A stretch of DNA of 64,000 bases from Roseateles_E cavernae (lineage in GTDB: Bacteria; Pseudomonadota; Gammaproteobacteria; Burkholderiales; Burkholderiaceae_C): positions 434,001 through 498,000 of the forward strand of contig NZ_JBDPLH010000003.1 of NCBI RefSeq assembly GCF_040187885.1, given 5' to 3'. The position numbers and the translations under genes are program-made. Positions 34,867 through 43,824 of this stretch are shown here, piece by piece. The notes beneath the pieces were generated by a model. That model was not told the DNA's origin. It saw nothing but the letters and a program-made list of their open reading frames with translations, and ran no database searches. Every line of letters starts with the position of its first letter. Position 1 is the stretch's first letter.

Positions 34867-35931
34867 ATGAGTGAAGTAAGACAGCAGAAACGTTTTGTGA
34901 TCGAAGGCAAGGAAGTTGGTAACGGCCGACCGCCTTACGTGATAGCAGAGATCGCACAGACGCACGATGGCAGTTTGGGCGCGGCGATGGCCTTTATCGA
35001 TGTTGCGAAGGAATGTGGCGCCGACGCCATCAAGTTTCAAACGCACATCGCTGCAGAGGAGAGTACCCTGCACGAGCCCTGGCGTAAGAAATTTAGTCAC
35101 CAGGACGAGAGTCGCTACGACTACTGGAGGCGGATGGAGTTCACCTTTGCCCAATGGCAGGTGCTTAAGCGTCATGCGGACGAGGTCGGCATTGCATTCA
35201 TTAGCTCGCCATTTTCGGTGAAGGCCTGTGAGTGGCTTCGGGAGTTGGGGATGCGCACCTGGAAAATAGCGTCCGGTGAAGTCCACAATCGCCAGCTGAT
35301 GGACTGGATTCTTGCCACTGGCGACCCCATGATTCTCTCCAGCGGGCTGAGTTTGGGCGAAGAGTCCCGCCGTGTAATGAAAGAATTGCGCAGCGGCTCC
35401 AGAGAAGTAGCTTTCTTGCATTGCACAACTCAGTATCCGACGCCTGCAACGCAGGTCGGAATGAATGTTTTCAGTGACTTTAGGTCTGAGTTCAACGATA
35501 TCCCCGTTGGACTATCTGACCATTCCGGGCAGATCTATCCAGCTGTAGTAGCGACCTACCTGGGTGCTGACATTTTGGAAGTTCATCTGACATTGCATCC
35601 GAAGATGTTTGGTCCGGATGTGTCGTCTTCATTGACTCCAGAGAAACTCAAATTGCTTGTAGAAGGCACCCGTTTTGCATGGGAGATGCGGAATCATCCT
35701 GTCGAGAAATCACAGCAACTTGCCAGCCTCCAGAAAGAGCGCAACATATTTACTCGCCGACTGGTTGCCGCGCGCGACATTCAAGCTGGGGAGCTGCTGG
35801 ATATCTCCATGCTCGCTTACAAAAAGCCAGGCGGTGGTATGCCCTACGAAGAGCGTCACCAACTGCTCGGTAAGATATCTCGGCGTATGGTTTTGCGCGA
35901 TGAACCCTTGAGCTTAAATGATGTCGAATAA
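34867..35931 (+). CDS. neuB: Nonulosonic acid synthase (NeuB family)
   Basis: A 354-residue enzyme condensing phosphoenolpyruvate with a ManNAc-type sugar to give a nine-carbon sialic-like acid. The NeuB TIM barrel begins at YVIAEIAQTHDGSLGAAMAFI and contains ADAIKFQTH, WKIASGE and LHCTTQYPTP; the C-terminal SAF (antifreeze-like) domain is TRRLVAARDIQAGELL. Sequence alone does not tell Neu5Ac from legionaminic acid synthase. It overlaps neuC by 14 bases and starts the neuB-neuC-neuA set. Confidence 0.92.
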   Translation: MSEVRQQKRFVIEGKEVGNGRPPYVIAEIAQTHDGSLGAAMAFIDVAKECGADAIKFQTHIAAEESTLHEPWRKKFSHQDESRYDYWRRMEFTFAQWQVLKRHADEVGIAFISSPFSVKACEWLRELGMRTWKIASGEVHNRQLMDWILATGDPMILSSGLSLGEESRRVMKELRSGSREVAFLHCTTQYPTPATQVGMNVFSDFRSEFNDIPVGLSDHSGQIYPAVVATYLGADILEVHLTLHPKMFGPDVSSSLTPEKLKLLVEGTRFAWEMRNHPVEKSQQLASLQKERNIFTRRLVAARDIQAGELLDISMLAYKKPGGGMPYEERHQLLGKISRRMVLRDEPLSLNDVE

Positions 35932-37087
35932 GTTGAAAGTCTGTGCGGCGATAACTGCCCGGCCAAGCTATTCCCGAATCCGAGCGGCGTTACAGGAATT
36001 GCAGCGCAACCCAGAAGTGGAGTTGGTGGTGCTGTGTTCCGGTTCTGCGCTTCTCGATCGCTACGGCAGGGTGGTAGATCTGATTAAATCTGACGGTTTT
36101 CGCGTCGAGGAAGAGCTGTACACCTTCGTTGAAGGGAACGAACCGATCAATATGGCATTGACAGCGGCCAATACGATCAACCAGAGCGCATCGGCATTGC
36201 GCCGAATTGATCCTGACTGCGTCATCAGTATCGCGGACCGGTACGAGACACTTGGAACGGCTGTCGCTTCAGCCTATCTCGGCATTCCGTTGATTCATAT
36301 TCAAGGCGGGGAGATTACGGGAAATATCGATGAGAAGGTCCGCCATGCTGTGACCAAGCTGGCTGATGTGCATCTTGTGGCGAACCAGCGCGCCGCGGAT
36401 CGGCTCGTCCGCATGGGTGAGCATCCATCGAATGTGTTCGTCACGGGTTGTCCCTCCATTGACATCGCTCGGGAAGCCATGGCACTTGAGGTGCCTGCGG
36501 TGCAGGACGCTCTGCTCCGCAGCGGTGTGGGTGCAGACATTGACCTGTTGAAAGGGTATCTTGTGGTGCTGCAGCATCCGGATACTGATACGTATGGCGA
36601 GAGCTATGCGCAGATGCAGGCCACACTTGATGCCGTGCACCACTTGGACATGCCTACCATCGTGTTCTGGCCCAATGTCGATGCAGGATCGGACGCTACC
36701 TCTAAATGCATCCGAGTGTTCCGTGAATCAGGCAAGCTTGGCAAGGTCCATTACGTCAAAAATCTTGAGGGGAAGCTGTTCCTTCGGTTGTTGATGGGTG
36801 CGCAGTGTCTACTCGGAAATTCAAGTGTCGGCCTGCGCGAATGTGCCTACCTCGGGGTCCCGGTCGTCAACATTGGCGGCCGTCAGTTAGGCCGAGATCG
36901 CGCAGGTAACGTCATCGACGTTGGTCACGACCCTGTTGCCATAGAGCTTGCCGTGCGAGCTCAGATAGAGCACGGGCTACATGCGTCTTCCGACCTTTAT
37001 GGCGATGGTCATGCGGGAGGACAGATTGCCCGGGTGATTGCCGGATTGCGCAAGACCAGCACGGAGAAGCGTTTTTATGAGGCATGA
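35918..37087 (+). CDS. neuC: Hydrolysing UDP-N-acetylhexosamine 2-epimerase (NeuC/LegG type)
   Basis: A 389-residue GT-B-fold epimerase that converts a UDP-GlcNAc-type sugar to free ManNAc-type sugar plus UDP. Typical stretches are ISIADRYETLG, IPLIHIQGGEITGNIDEKVRHA and LLGNSSVGLRE, then NIGGRQLGRDRAGNVIDV. These place it with NeuC/LegG and not with the non-hydrolysing WecB/WbpI. It may act on UDP-GlcNAc (sialic acid) or UDP-diNAc-bacillosamine (legionaminic acid). Two adjacent ATGs (35918, 35921) are equally possible. Confidence 0.9.
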   Translation: MMSNKLKVCAAITARPSYSRIRAALQELQRNPEVELVVLCSGSALLDRYGRVVDLIKSDGFRVEEELYTFVEGNEPINMALTAANTINQSASALRRIDPDCVISIADRYETLGTAVASAYLGIPLIHIQGGEITGNIDEKVRHAVTKLADVHLVANQRAADRLVRMGEHPSNVFVTGCPSIDIAREAMALEVPAVQDALLRSGVGADIDLLKGYLVVLQHPDTDTYGESYAQMQATLDAVHHLDMPTIVFWPNVDAGSDATSKCIRVFRESGKLGKVHYVKNLEGKLFLRLLMGAQCLLGNSSVGLRECAYLGVPVVNIGGRQLGRDRAGNVIDVGHDPVAIELAVRAQIEHGLHASSDLYGDGHAGGQIARVIAGLRKTSTEKRFYEA

Positions 37088-37766
37088 AGCCATCGGATTT
37101 ATTCCAGCCCGCGGAGGATCCAAAGGTGTGCCAGGTAAGAATAAGCGGCTGTTGGCTGGCAAGCCCTTGATCCAGTGGTCCATAGAAGCTGCGCTGGATT
37201 CAGCTTGTATTGATGCCATAGTTGTTAGTACCGATGATTCCGAGATTGCGTTCATCGCGAGGGCCCTCGGTGCAGAGGTTGTTGAGCGCCCATCTGACAT
37301 CGCTGAAGACGCGAGCCCTGTCATCGATGCTGTCCGGCATGCCATGTCTTGGTGGACCGGGACGGGGCGTCCCTTGCCGTCTTGCGTGGCGTTGCTGCAA
37401 CCAACGGCACCGATGCGGCTTTCATCCGACATTGATGCGGCTGTAGATCTATTCTTTGACCATGCGATGACACCGGTCTGCAGTGTGGTCAGATGTGAGG
37501 ACAATCACCCAGCGCGCATGTACCGCCAATCAGACCAGGGCTTGCTGCTGCCCTTGTTTCCAGAGTTGGCTGCTGCTCGGCGTCAGGATCTTCCCCCGGT
37601 GTTCCATCGCAACGGTGCGGTTTACGTCTTCGGGCAGCGCGAGATTGAGTCAGGAGTCATCATCGGCGAGCACATGCTGGCATACGAAATGCCGGCCAGC
37701 CGTTCCTTGAATATCGACACGGAGTTGGACATGGTCGTTCTTCAGGCCGTGATGTCCGGCGCATGA
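37077..37766 (+). CDS. neuA: CMP-nonulosonic acid synthetase (NeuA family)
   Basis: A 229-residue cytidylyltransferase that activates the nonulosonic acid as its CMP form. The nucleotide-binding motif IPARGGSKGVPGKN begins at residue 9, followed by LLQPTAPMRLSSDID and VFHRNGAVYVF. It lacks the extra esterase domain found in some NeuA proteins. The start lies 11 bases inside the neuC end and the stop overlaps the next ATG, so all three neu genes and the dehydrogenase are tightly coupled. Confidence 0.92.
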   Translation: MRHEAIGFIPARGGSKGVPGKNKRLLAGKPLIQWSIEAALDSACIDAIVVSTDDSEIAFIARALGAEVVERPSDIAEDASPVIDAVRHAMSWWTGTGRPLPSCVALLQPTAPMRLSSDIDAAVDLFFDHAMTPVCSVVRCEDNHPARMYRQSDQGLLLPLFPELAAARRQDLPPVFHRNGAVYVFGQREIESGVIIGEHMLAYEMPASRSLNIDTELDMVVLQAVMSGA

Positions 37767-38704
37767 CATCAATCCTGATCAGTGAGCCGGATGAGTTCCC
37801 GGTCGCCGCTTTGGATCTGCTTCGCCATTTGGGTCCGGTGTACCTTGCAGGTGAGAGTTTCGAAGCGGCGTCGATCGAGGTCATCTTCGTTCGGCTCGCG
37901 CGGCGGCTGGATGCTTCGTTGAGCGCGCAGTACCCAAATCTGCGATTCATTGTCAGCCCAACAACCGGACTCAATCACATTGATCTGGATCACTTCGCGT
38001 CCCGCGGTATCGAAGTGATCTCACTTCGCGGGCGCACCGCGTTCCTGGATACGATCTATGCAACAGCCGAGCATACGTTGGCTATGGTGCTGGCGTTAAT
38101 CCGCAAGTTGCCGCAGGCGGTCTCCCATTCGCGGGCCCAAGGGTGGAATCGTTATCTCTTTAAGGGCTCGGAGCTCAATGGCAAGCGTGTGCTCCTGCTG
38201 GGCTACGGTCGCATTGGTCGCCAAATGGAACGCTTGTATGGCGCATTCGGATGTCAGATTTTCGCACATGACGTGGATCTCTCCCGGGTGCCTGAGGCAC
38301 TGCGTTGCGGATGGCCGGCCGTGCTTGGGCAGACGGATGTCTTGTCGATTCACGTTAATCTAAGTTCGGAAACCGAGGGGCTGGTCAACGGTGCACTACT
38401 GGAGCGGCTGCCGCCGCACGCGGTCGTGGTGAATACGGCGCGCGGCGAAATAGTGGATCAGCGGGCGCTGCTTCAACTGCTAAGGGATGGCCGAATTGCC
38501 GGGGCCGCTCTGGACGTCCTGCGCGGCGAACCGCAGCCCTTCGACGCCGATACCGTAGCGCTGATCGAATCTATCGATGAGGGACGTCTGCTGTTGACGC
38601 CTCACATAGCAGGCTTCACGGAGGAGTCTTTGCAGAAGGTCGAGATCCATGTTGCTGAGCTTCTTGTAAGTCGCATGCGCGAAAAGGCTGGTGTGAAGCC
38701 ATGA
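37763..38704 (+). CDS. D-2-hydroxyacid dehydrogenase coupled to the neu genes
   Basis: A 313-residue NAD-dependent D-isomer-specific dehydrogenase related to phosphoglycerate dehydrogenase. NAD motif GYGRIGRQMERL, catalytic Arg in NTARGEIVDQ and catalytic His in TPHIAGFT are present; the acidic residue between them is expected in the ALDVLRGEPQ region. It overlaps both neuA and the following glycosyltransferase. Its substrate is unknown; the position suggests a step in making or modifying a 2-keto (nonulosonic) acid or a D-hydroxyacid substituent. Confidence 0.85.
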   Translation: MTSILISEPDEFPVAALDLLRHLGPVYLAGESFEAASIEVIFVRLARRLDASLSAQYPNLRFIVSPTTGLNHIDLDHFASRGIEVISLRGRTAFLDTIYATAEHTLAMVLALIRKLPQAVSHSRAQGWNRYLFKGSELNGKRVLLLGYGRIGRQMERLYGAFGCQIFAHDVDLSRVPEALRCGWPAVLGQTDVLSIHVNLSSETEGLVNGALLERLPPHAVVVNTARGEIVDQRALLQLLRDGRIAGAALDVLRGEPQPFDADTVALIESIDEGRLLLTPHIAGFTEESLQKVEIHVAELLVSRMREKAGVKP

Positions 38705-39861
38705 CTGACGCCATTGCAGATTCCTATCGAGCTGAGGTCGTTAGATCGAGGATGCCGGTGGTAACCGCGCTGCGGGATGCCTACGCGCGGCCGATCCAAG
38801 TTGGTATCAATGCGCGCTATATGAACTCGCCCATGAGCGGCATTGAGCGATACATGGTCGAATTGATGCAGCACGCCGACCCGGCGGGCTGTGTATTCCG
38901 TCAGCGGACGGTCCGAGCTTTAGTCGGACAGCATCCTGCCAAAAATGCCGTCTTTGCCCAACTGCGCCCGTTCTATTTCGCCGCGTGGGACCGCTATATG
39001 GAGGCTTTGGAAGGCCGGCAGTTGGGCATCGACGTGTTCCATTCACCGTCCTTCATTGCGCCCAAACTTGCGCGCGGCCTGCCCAGTGTTGTTACTGTTC
39101 ACGACTTGGCGTTCCGTATCTTTCCAGAGTTCTTCGATCGTAAGACCAAGGCTTACTACACGCTGTTCTTGGAGTCCTCGCTTGCCGAGGCGACGCGCAT
39201 CATCTGTGTTTCCGAGACCACAGCATCGGACCTGATCCGATTTTTCCCGGCGTGCAAGGGCAAGGTGAGGGTTGTCTACAACGGGTTCACGGACTTCTCG
39301 CGGGTTGAGCCAGACGACACGGTCTTGCCCGCACTCAATCTAGTCCAAGACCAGTACCTCTTGTGCGTCGGTGCCTTCAATTCGCGCAAGAACATTCAGT
39401 CAGTGCTCGCATTGGCCCCGCGACTTTCCGATCGTTATCCTCATCTCAAGATCGCCGTTGTCGGCCGTTTGCCCCCACAGGAGCATGGGTGGTTGGCTCC
39501 CAACGTTATCTTCACCGGACATGTAACCGATGCCGCCTTGTCGGCGTTGTACCGAAACGCAGCGCTGTTCGTGTATCCCAGCAGGTACGAAGGCTTTGGG
39601 TTCCCCATGCTAGAAGCGATGAGCGTTGGTACTCCGGTCGCATACTCGCGTAGCAGTTGCCTGCCGGAAGTCGCCGGCCTCGACGATTCTCACAGTTTTG
39701 ATCCGAATCGTCCCGACCAGATCCATGACACGATTGTCTGCTTGCTGGACCGCGGTCGTGCCGGTGTGGATGGGGCGCGTGTGCGTGAGTCACTGTCGAG
39801 GTTCAGTTGGGAGCGCATGAGTCGCGAAACCGTAGAGGTCTATCGAGAATGTCTTCGCTGA
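38701..39861 (+). CDS. Glycosyltransferase, GT4
   Basis: A 386-residue GT-B enzyme. Acceptor half: GINARYMNSPMSGIERYMVEL and VFHSPSFIAPKLARGLPSVVTVHDLAF; donor half: LCVGAFNSRKNIQSVL, VIFTGHVTDAALSALYRNA and PSRYEGFGFPMLEAMSVGTPV with the E-x7-E motif. The protein looks like mannosyltransferase-type GT4 members, but the donor cannot be read from sequence. Overlaps its neighbours at both ends. Confidence 0.9.
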   Translation: MTDAIADSYRAEVVRSRMPVVTALRDAYARPIQVGINARYMNSPMSGIERYMVELMQHADPAGCVFRQRTVRALVGQHPAKNAVFAQLRPFYFAAWDRYMEALEGRQLGIDVFHSPSFIAPKLARGLPSVVTVHDLAFRIFPEFFDRKTKAYYTLFLESSLAEATRIICVSETTASDLIRFFPACKGKVRVVYNGFTDFSRVEPDDTVLPALNLVQDQYLLCVGAFNSRKNIQSVLALAPRLSDRYPHLKIAVVGRLPPQEHGWLAPNVIFTGHVTDAALSALYRNAALFVYPSRYEGFGFPMLEAMSVGTPVAYSRSSCLPEVAGLDDSHSFDPNRPDQIHDTIVCLLDRGRAGVDGARVRESLSRFSWERMSRETVEVYRECLR

Positions 39862-41024
39862 ACGTCAGCCGGCTCCTGCTCATCTCTTTGCCATTGGTCA
39901 ACTTCGGGCCGATTCCTGGCGGCAAGCTCACGTTTGCCCACCTGATCGCATTTGGCCTGCTCGTCATATGGGCGGTTAAGGATCGGCTCAGGTTGGGACA
40001 TCCCTCTTTTGCCTTCGCGCTAGTGTTTCTGCTGTTAGTGGCTTCTAACGTGCTGCTTGGTGTCGTTGGAGACAGCAATGCGGGGCAGATCACGCAGTTG
40101 GTGAACTATGCCTTCATGATGGGCATCATGGTGGTCGCCTACACCCTAGCCTTGCGCAATGAAGTCGAACCGCGACGACTCCTCGAGGATTACTTTCATA
40201 TTGGTGTCATTTATTCAGCGATCTCGCTGGTGCTGTATGTCTATGGCACGTTCAATGGCGCGTTTCTTTATGCCGTCACTGACTTCTTCAACATTGCCAA
40301 CACTTTTGATCGCGGCGGGCTTTCGACAGAACTCTCTGAGAGCGTCTTGCCGCGTATCACTGGGCTGTCGCCTGAGCCTTCATTCTGGTCTATTTATCTT
40401 TGCACTGTGCTGGCTGTTGGCATAGCGCACGGTCGAAAGCTGTTTGACTGGCGGATTGCCTTCATAGCCTTGGTGATTGCCCTGACGCTCGCCCGAACGG
40501 GCATGGTGGTACTGGCGATTGTGGCAGTTTACTTAGTCATGCGCCGCTCGCCACTTTTGTTCGTTTGGATTATTTGCCTGACATTGATGGGATTGTTTGC
40601 ATTCGTCGAAATAGATTTTTCCGGGGCAGATAGCTCGATTACTCAACGTTTCGGTTCGGTAGCGGATGGCTGGCAGGCATTTGTGCAGTCGCCACTGTTT
40701 GGGTTGGGTTGGGGAGGGTTCAAGGAGTACTCGCAAGTTCATCGGCTCGACTACCCCCTAATTTTTAACTACTACTTGCAGGTGGCGGCAGAGGGCGGGC
40801 TTATTGGGCTCGCTCTGCTTTGCATATTTCTAGTCTCACTGATCATCAATTCGCCGAAAGCGTATCGAGTAGTGCTGCTAACAATATTCGTCGCCTGGTT
40901 GTCTGCGCCGGCATACAACCTGGCTTACGTGTGGTTTCTCTTCGGTGTCTTGTTAGCTGCAAAGCGTCGCACCATGAAAGGGCATGCGTGTCATCGGCAT
41001 TTGCGATACGTGTCTGACAAATGA
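39849..41024 (+). CDS. O-antigen/capsule polymerase, Wzy-like
   Basis: A 391-residue polytopic protein with about 10-12 hydrophobic segments and a large loop (roughly residues 275-310) with SPLFGLGWGGFKEYSQVH, the kind of G-G-F-x-E/S element seen in O-antigen ligase/polymerase family members. ITGLSPEPSFW, near residue 180, is another conserved loop. As the only such protein in the locus it is the best candidate for the Wzy polymerase. The ATG at 39849 lies 13 bases inside the glycosyltransferase end. Confidence 0.82.
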   Translation: MSSLNVSRLLLISLPLVNFGPIPGGKLTFAHLIAFGLLVIWAVKDRLRLGHPSFAFALVFLLLVASNVLLGVVGDSNAGQITQLVNYAFMMGIMVVAYTLALRNEVEPRRLLEDYFHIGVIYSAISLVLYVYGTFNGAFLYAVTDFFNIANTFDRGGLSTELSESVLPRITGLSPEPSFWSIYLCTVLAVGIAHGRKLFDWRIAFIALVIALTLARTGMVVLAIVAVYLVMRRSPLLFVWIICLTLMGLFAFVEIDFSGADSSITQRFGSVADGWQAFVQSPLFGLGWGGFKEYSQVHRLDYPLIFNYYLQVAAEGGLIGLALLCIFLVSLIINSPKAYRVVLLTIFVAWLSAPAYNLAYVWFLFGVLLAAKRRTMKGHACHRHLRYVSDK

Positions 41025-41572
41025 GTCACCTAAAAGACTTTGCGCGCGGCATTAAGTACTGGCTGGGAAACTACGTTGTTAATCGTGTGCCCGTCCACAT
41101 CTTGCGCGTTGGATGGTTGCGGTTGATGGGAGCCCGAATACACGCGCGGGCCAGCCTTCAAATCGCGGTCATGGTGCTTGGTCCCCCGTCTCGTCTCAGT
41201 ATCGGTGCGGAGACTGTTATCAATCCCGAAGTACGCCTCGATGCGCGAAGCGGGTTGACTATCGGCCGCAACGTTTCCATTTCACGCGAGGCCTTTATTC
41301 TAACTTTAGGGCATGACTACAATCTTCCGCGATTTCCTTTGAAGGGCGCACCGGTGGTCATCGAGGACGACGTTTGGATCGGAGTCCGCGCGATGGTTAT
41401 GCCGGGTGTGCGACTGGCCCGGGGCTGCGTGATTGCCGCTAACGCGACGGTGACTCGAGATACTGACCCTTGGGGGGTTTACGCGGGAACTCCTGCCCGG
41501 AAAATTGCCGAGCGAAGAGAACAAGAGTATGACTCGATCTATTATCGGCCTTACTTCGGGGCTATGACGTGA
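41021..41572 (+). CDS. Hexapeptide-repeat acetyltransferase
   Basis: A 183-residue WcaF/maltose-acetyltransferase-like beta-helix protein. LSIGAETVINPEVRLDARSGLTIGRNVSIS and VVIEDDVWIGVRAMVMPGVRLARGCVIAA-type hexapeptides are clear and the catalytic-type His is in TLGHDYN. It ends with VYAGTPARKIAER. It probably O-acetylates the polysaccharide. Overlaps its neighbours by four bases on each side. Confidence 0.85.
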   Translation: MSHLKDFARGIKYWLGNYVVNRVPVHILRVGWLRLMGARIHARASLQIAVMVLGPPSRLSIGAETVINPEVRLDARSGLTIGRNVSISREAFILTLGHDYNLPRFPLKGAPVVIEDDVWIGVRAMVMPGVRLARGCVIAANATVTRDTDPWGVYAGTPARKIAERREQEYDSIYYRPYFGAMT

Positions 41573-42933
41573 AGCGAAACTTGCTGCTCACCATCGTGGA
41601 TGGCTTTCATTACCGCTATCTTGTTCAGACAGGCATTTTTGATCACCTAATTCAGCATAGCGACAAGTTGGTGGTCTGTGGAACAAAGCAGGTGCTCGCG
41701 ATGTTGCGAGAGCGGACAGATCCCAAGCTAGTCCTCAGTCTTCTGCCAATGGCAAAAGCGACTCGCTGGACGTCTGCCCACCTATTCCTACGGAGTTGCG
41801 CCAGCCGACGCCTGACCGAGACTCTCAACATCAAAGCGGAGCAACAGAAGGAGCACTTTCCGGTCAGGTATCGCCTGCGTCGCTGGTTGGGCGCCCTGGT
41901 CGATGTGACTGGACTTGATCCTGCCCGCCTCTTGGAATTCGCTTGGCGTGATGGCCGGGTCGACAAGCTGTTGCGCGATCACGAAATCTCGCTGGTAGTG
42001 CTGTCAACCCCCGGACAGAAATTGGAAGACTTGCCTTACCTGTATGCGGCGCGTCGGCAGGGTGTCCGCTCGCTGTCGCCCGTTTACAGTTGGGACAACC
42101 TGACTGCCAAGGGCCCCTTCGTCATACCTCCTGATCAACTCGTTGTGTGGAACGATGTCATGAAGCGGGAGGCATGCCACTACCACGGATACGCAGAAAA
42201 GGAAGTGTTTGTCGGCGGTGTCCCGGTGTTCGACCCGTATATCGAGATTCAGAGTGAAGCCGACGATGGTTTGCGCCGGTCATTCCTAAGGGACCTCGGT
42301 TTGGATCCGGACAAGCGCCTGATAACGCTTACGACGATCCCCCCGATCTATTACGCAGCAAGTCACCGACAGTTGGCGAAAATGGTGATCGGATGGATGG
42401 CTAGCGGCCAGCTAGGGCAGGTTTCACTGTTGATTCGGCCGCATCCGATGGATAGCACAGACTATCTCGACTTGGTTGGGCCGAATGTGGTTGTGGATAG
42501 TTACGGCAGCACACCTAACGCTGATCCGCGCCAGTGGCGACCGACTGACAACAACACGCGTCATCTTGGCCGGACCATGTGTTTTAGCGATGTCGTCATC
42601 AATATTGCGTCGACTATCACAGTGGATGCCGCTTGCTTTGATACGCCGTCCATCAATATTGCATTCGATATCAAGCCTAGTGGCAATGACTATGTCGGAT
42701 CGATTGATCGTTATTACCGCTTCACTCACTATCGACTGGTAGTAGAGGCTGGCGCTGCTGCGATCGTACGTTCGCCGGATGAGTTCCTCGCTGCATTGCA
42801 GGCCTATCTTAAAGATGGAGCCCGCGACCGCGAGGGGCGATCCCGGCTGGTAGCAAATCAGGTGGGCGCGTTGGATGGGCAAGCGTCACGGCGCACTGCC
42901 GAGGCAATCCTCAGCTCACTGCCATCTTGTTGA
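41569..42933 (+). CDS. Putative GT-B glycosyltransferase of unrecognised family
   Basis: A 454-residue protein that I cannot place in a named GT family. It reads as GT-B: an N-terminal half with VVLSTPGQKLEDLPYLYAAR and a C-terminal half with LLIRPHPMDSTDYLDL and SDVVINIASTITVDAACFD, a pattern shared with CDP-glycerol/capsule transferases and with 2-epimerase folds. It starts at a GTG overlapping the previous gene. With a CMP-nonulosonate made upstream but no classical sialyltransferase present, this is one candidate for the nonulosonate transferase; that is speculation. Confidence 0.6.
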   Translation: MKRNLLLTIVDGFHYRYLVQTGIFDHLIQHSDKLVVCGTKQVLAMLRERTDPKLVLSLLPMAKATRWTSAHLFLRSCASRRLTETLNIKAEQQKEHFPVRYRLRRWLGALVDVTGLDPARLLEFAWRDGRVDKLLRDHEISLVVLSTPGQKLEDLPYLYAARRQGVRSLSPVYSWDNLTAKGPFVIPPDQLVVWNDVMKREACHYHGYAEKEVFVGGVPVFDPYIEIQSEADDGLRRSFLRDLGLDPDKRLITLTTIPPIYYAASHRQLAKMVIGWMASGQLGQVSLLIRPHPMDSTDYLDLVGPNVVVDSYGSTPNADPRQWRPTDNNTRHLGRTMCFSDVVINIASTITVDAACFDTPSINIAFDIKPSGNDYVGSIDRYYRFTHYRLVVEAGAAAIVRSPDEFLAALQAYLKDGARDREGRSRLVANQVGALDGQASRRTAEAILSSLPSC

Positions 42934-42986
42934 GAGAGCCCAGTCGGCTATCTCTCAATCACCTAACGAATCCATCGAGGAGTTTT

Positions 42987-43811
42987 ATGCTAGTTGCGGC
43001 ACTGCGTGTAAAGAATGAGACTTGGGTGATCCGCTATACCCTGTCCGCCCTGTCTGAGTTCGTCGACAAGATCGTTGTCGTTGACGATGGTTCCACTGAC
43101 AACACGGTAGAGGTCTGCAAGAGTTTTCCGAAAGTAGTCGAAGTCTTCTGTAATGGACAGCGAGACGAGAACCAAGTCGATGAGGCCAAGGATTGGAATC
43201 GGATGACAGAGTTGTCGCGCAAGCATGGCGCGAACTGGATTCTGTATACCGACGCAGACGAAATGCTTGAGCCGGCTATCAAGGACTTTGCGCGCAAGCT
43301 GCCGGATCTGAAGCAGTACAACATGATTAGGTTTCGCAAGGTCTCGCCTTGGAAGGGTATCGATACTTATCGTACCGATAAACCGCGTTTCGACCACAAG
43401 GCCGCCGAGACGCTTAATCCCATCATCGTGAATGCTGCCTGCCCGATCGTCTGGCACGATGGTCGGGGCAACTGGCTGCGCAAGCTTGGCAAGCGACTGG
43501 TGCGGGGTGAGCGCGCGTTGCCGAGTCTTGGCCGAGGGTATCCGGACGGAGTCGGTGACAAGGTGCTGAACGTGGATGACTTGGTGTCTGTCCACTTCAA
43601 CCATCTGTCGCTAGAGCGCCTGGTGCGCAAACAGGTGTTTTATGCGCTCGTTGAGAAGCGTATGAAGCCGTACCGTACGCGCGATGATATTGTCGAGTGG
43701 GTGAGCCACGGTTGGTCCGAGCAGGGCATGATGGCTGCACCGATAAAGCCAGAGTGGTTGTGGCAGGACTTTGTGCACTATATCGACCAGCGGGACGGCC
43801 TTGTCCTCTGA
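42987..43811 (+). CDS. Glycosyltransferase family 2
   Basis: A 274-residue GT-A enzyme. It opens with AALRVKNETWVIRYTLSAL, has the nucleotide-binding VVVDDGSTDNTVEV and the metal-binding D-x-D in LYTDADEMLE near residue 90, and the shape of the KdtX/WaaE-like branch of GT2. The ATG at 42987 has a strong ribosome site (GAGGAG); the longer open frame upstream overlaps the previous gene without homology. Confidence 0.88.
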   Translation: MLVAALRVKNETWVIRYTLSALSEFVDKIVVVDDGSTDNTVEVCKSFPKVVEVFCNGQRDENQVDEAKDWNRMTELSRKHGANWILYTDADEMLEPAIKDFARKLPDLKQYNMIRFRKVSPWKGIDTYRTDKPRFDHKAAETLNPIIVNAACPIVWHDGRGNWLRKLGKRLVRGERALPSLGRGYPDGVGDKVLNVDDLVSVHFNHLSLERLVRKQVFYALVEKRMKPYRTRDDIVEWVSHGWSEQGMMAAPIKPEWLWQDFVHYIDQRDGLVL

Positions 43812-43824
43812 GGAAAGATAGTCG

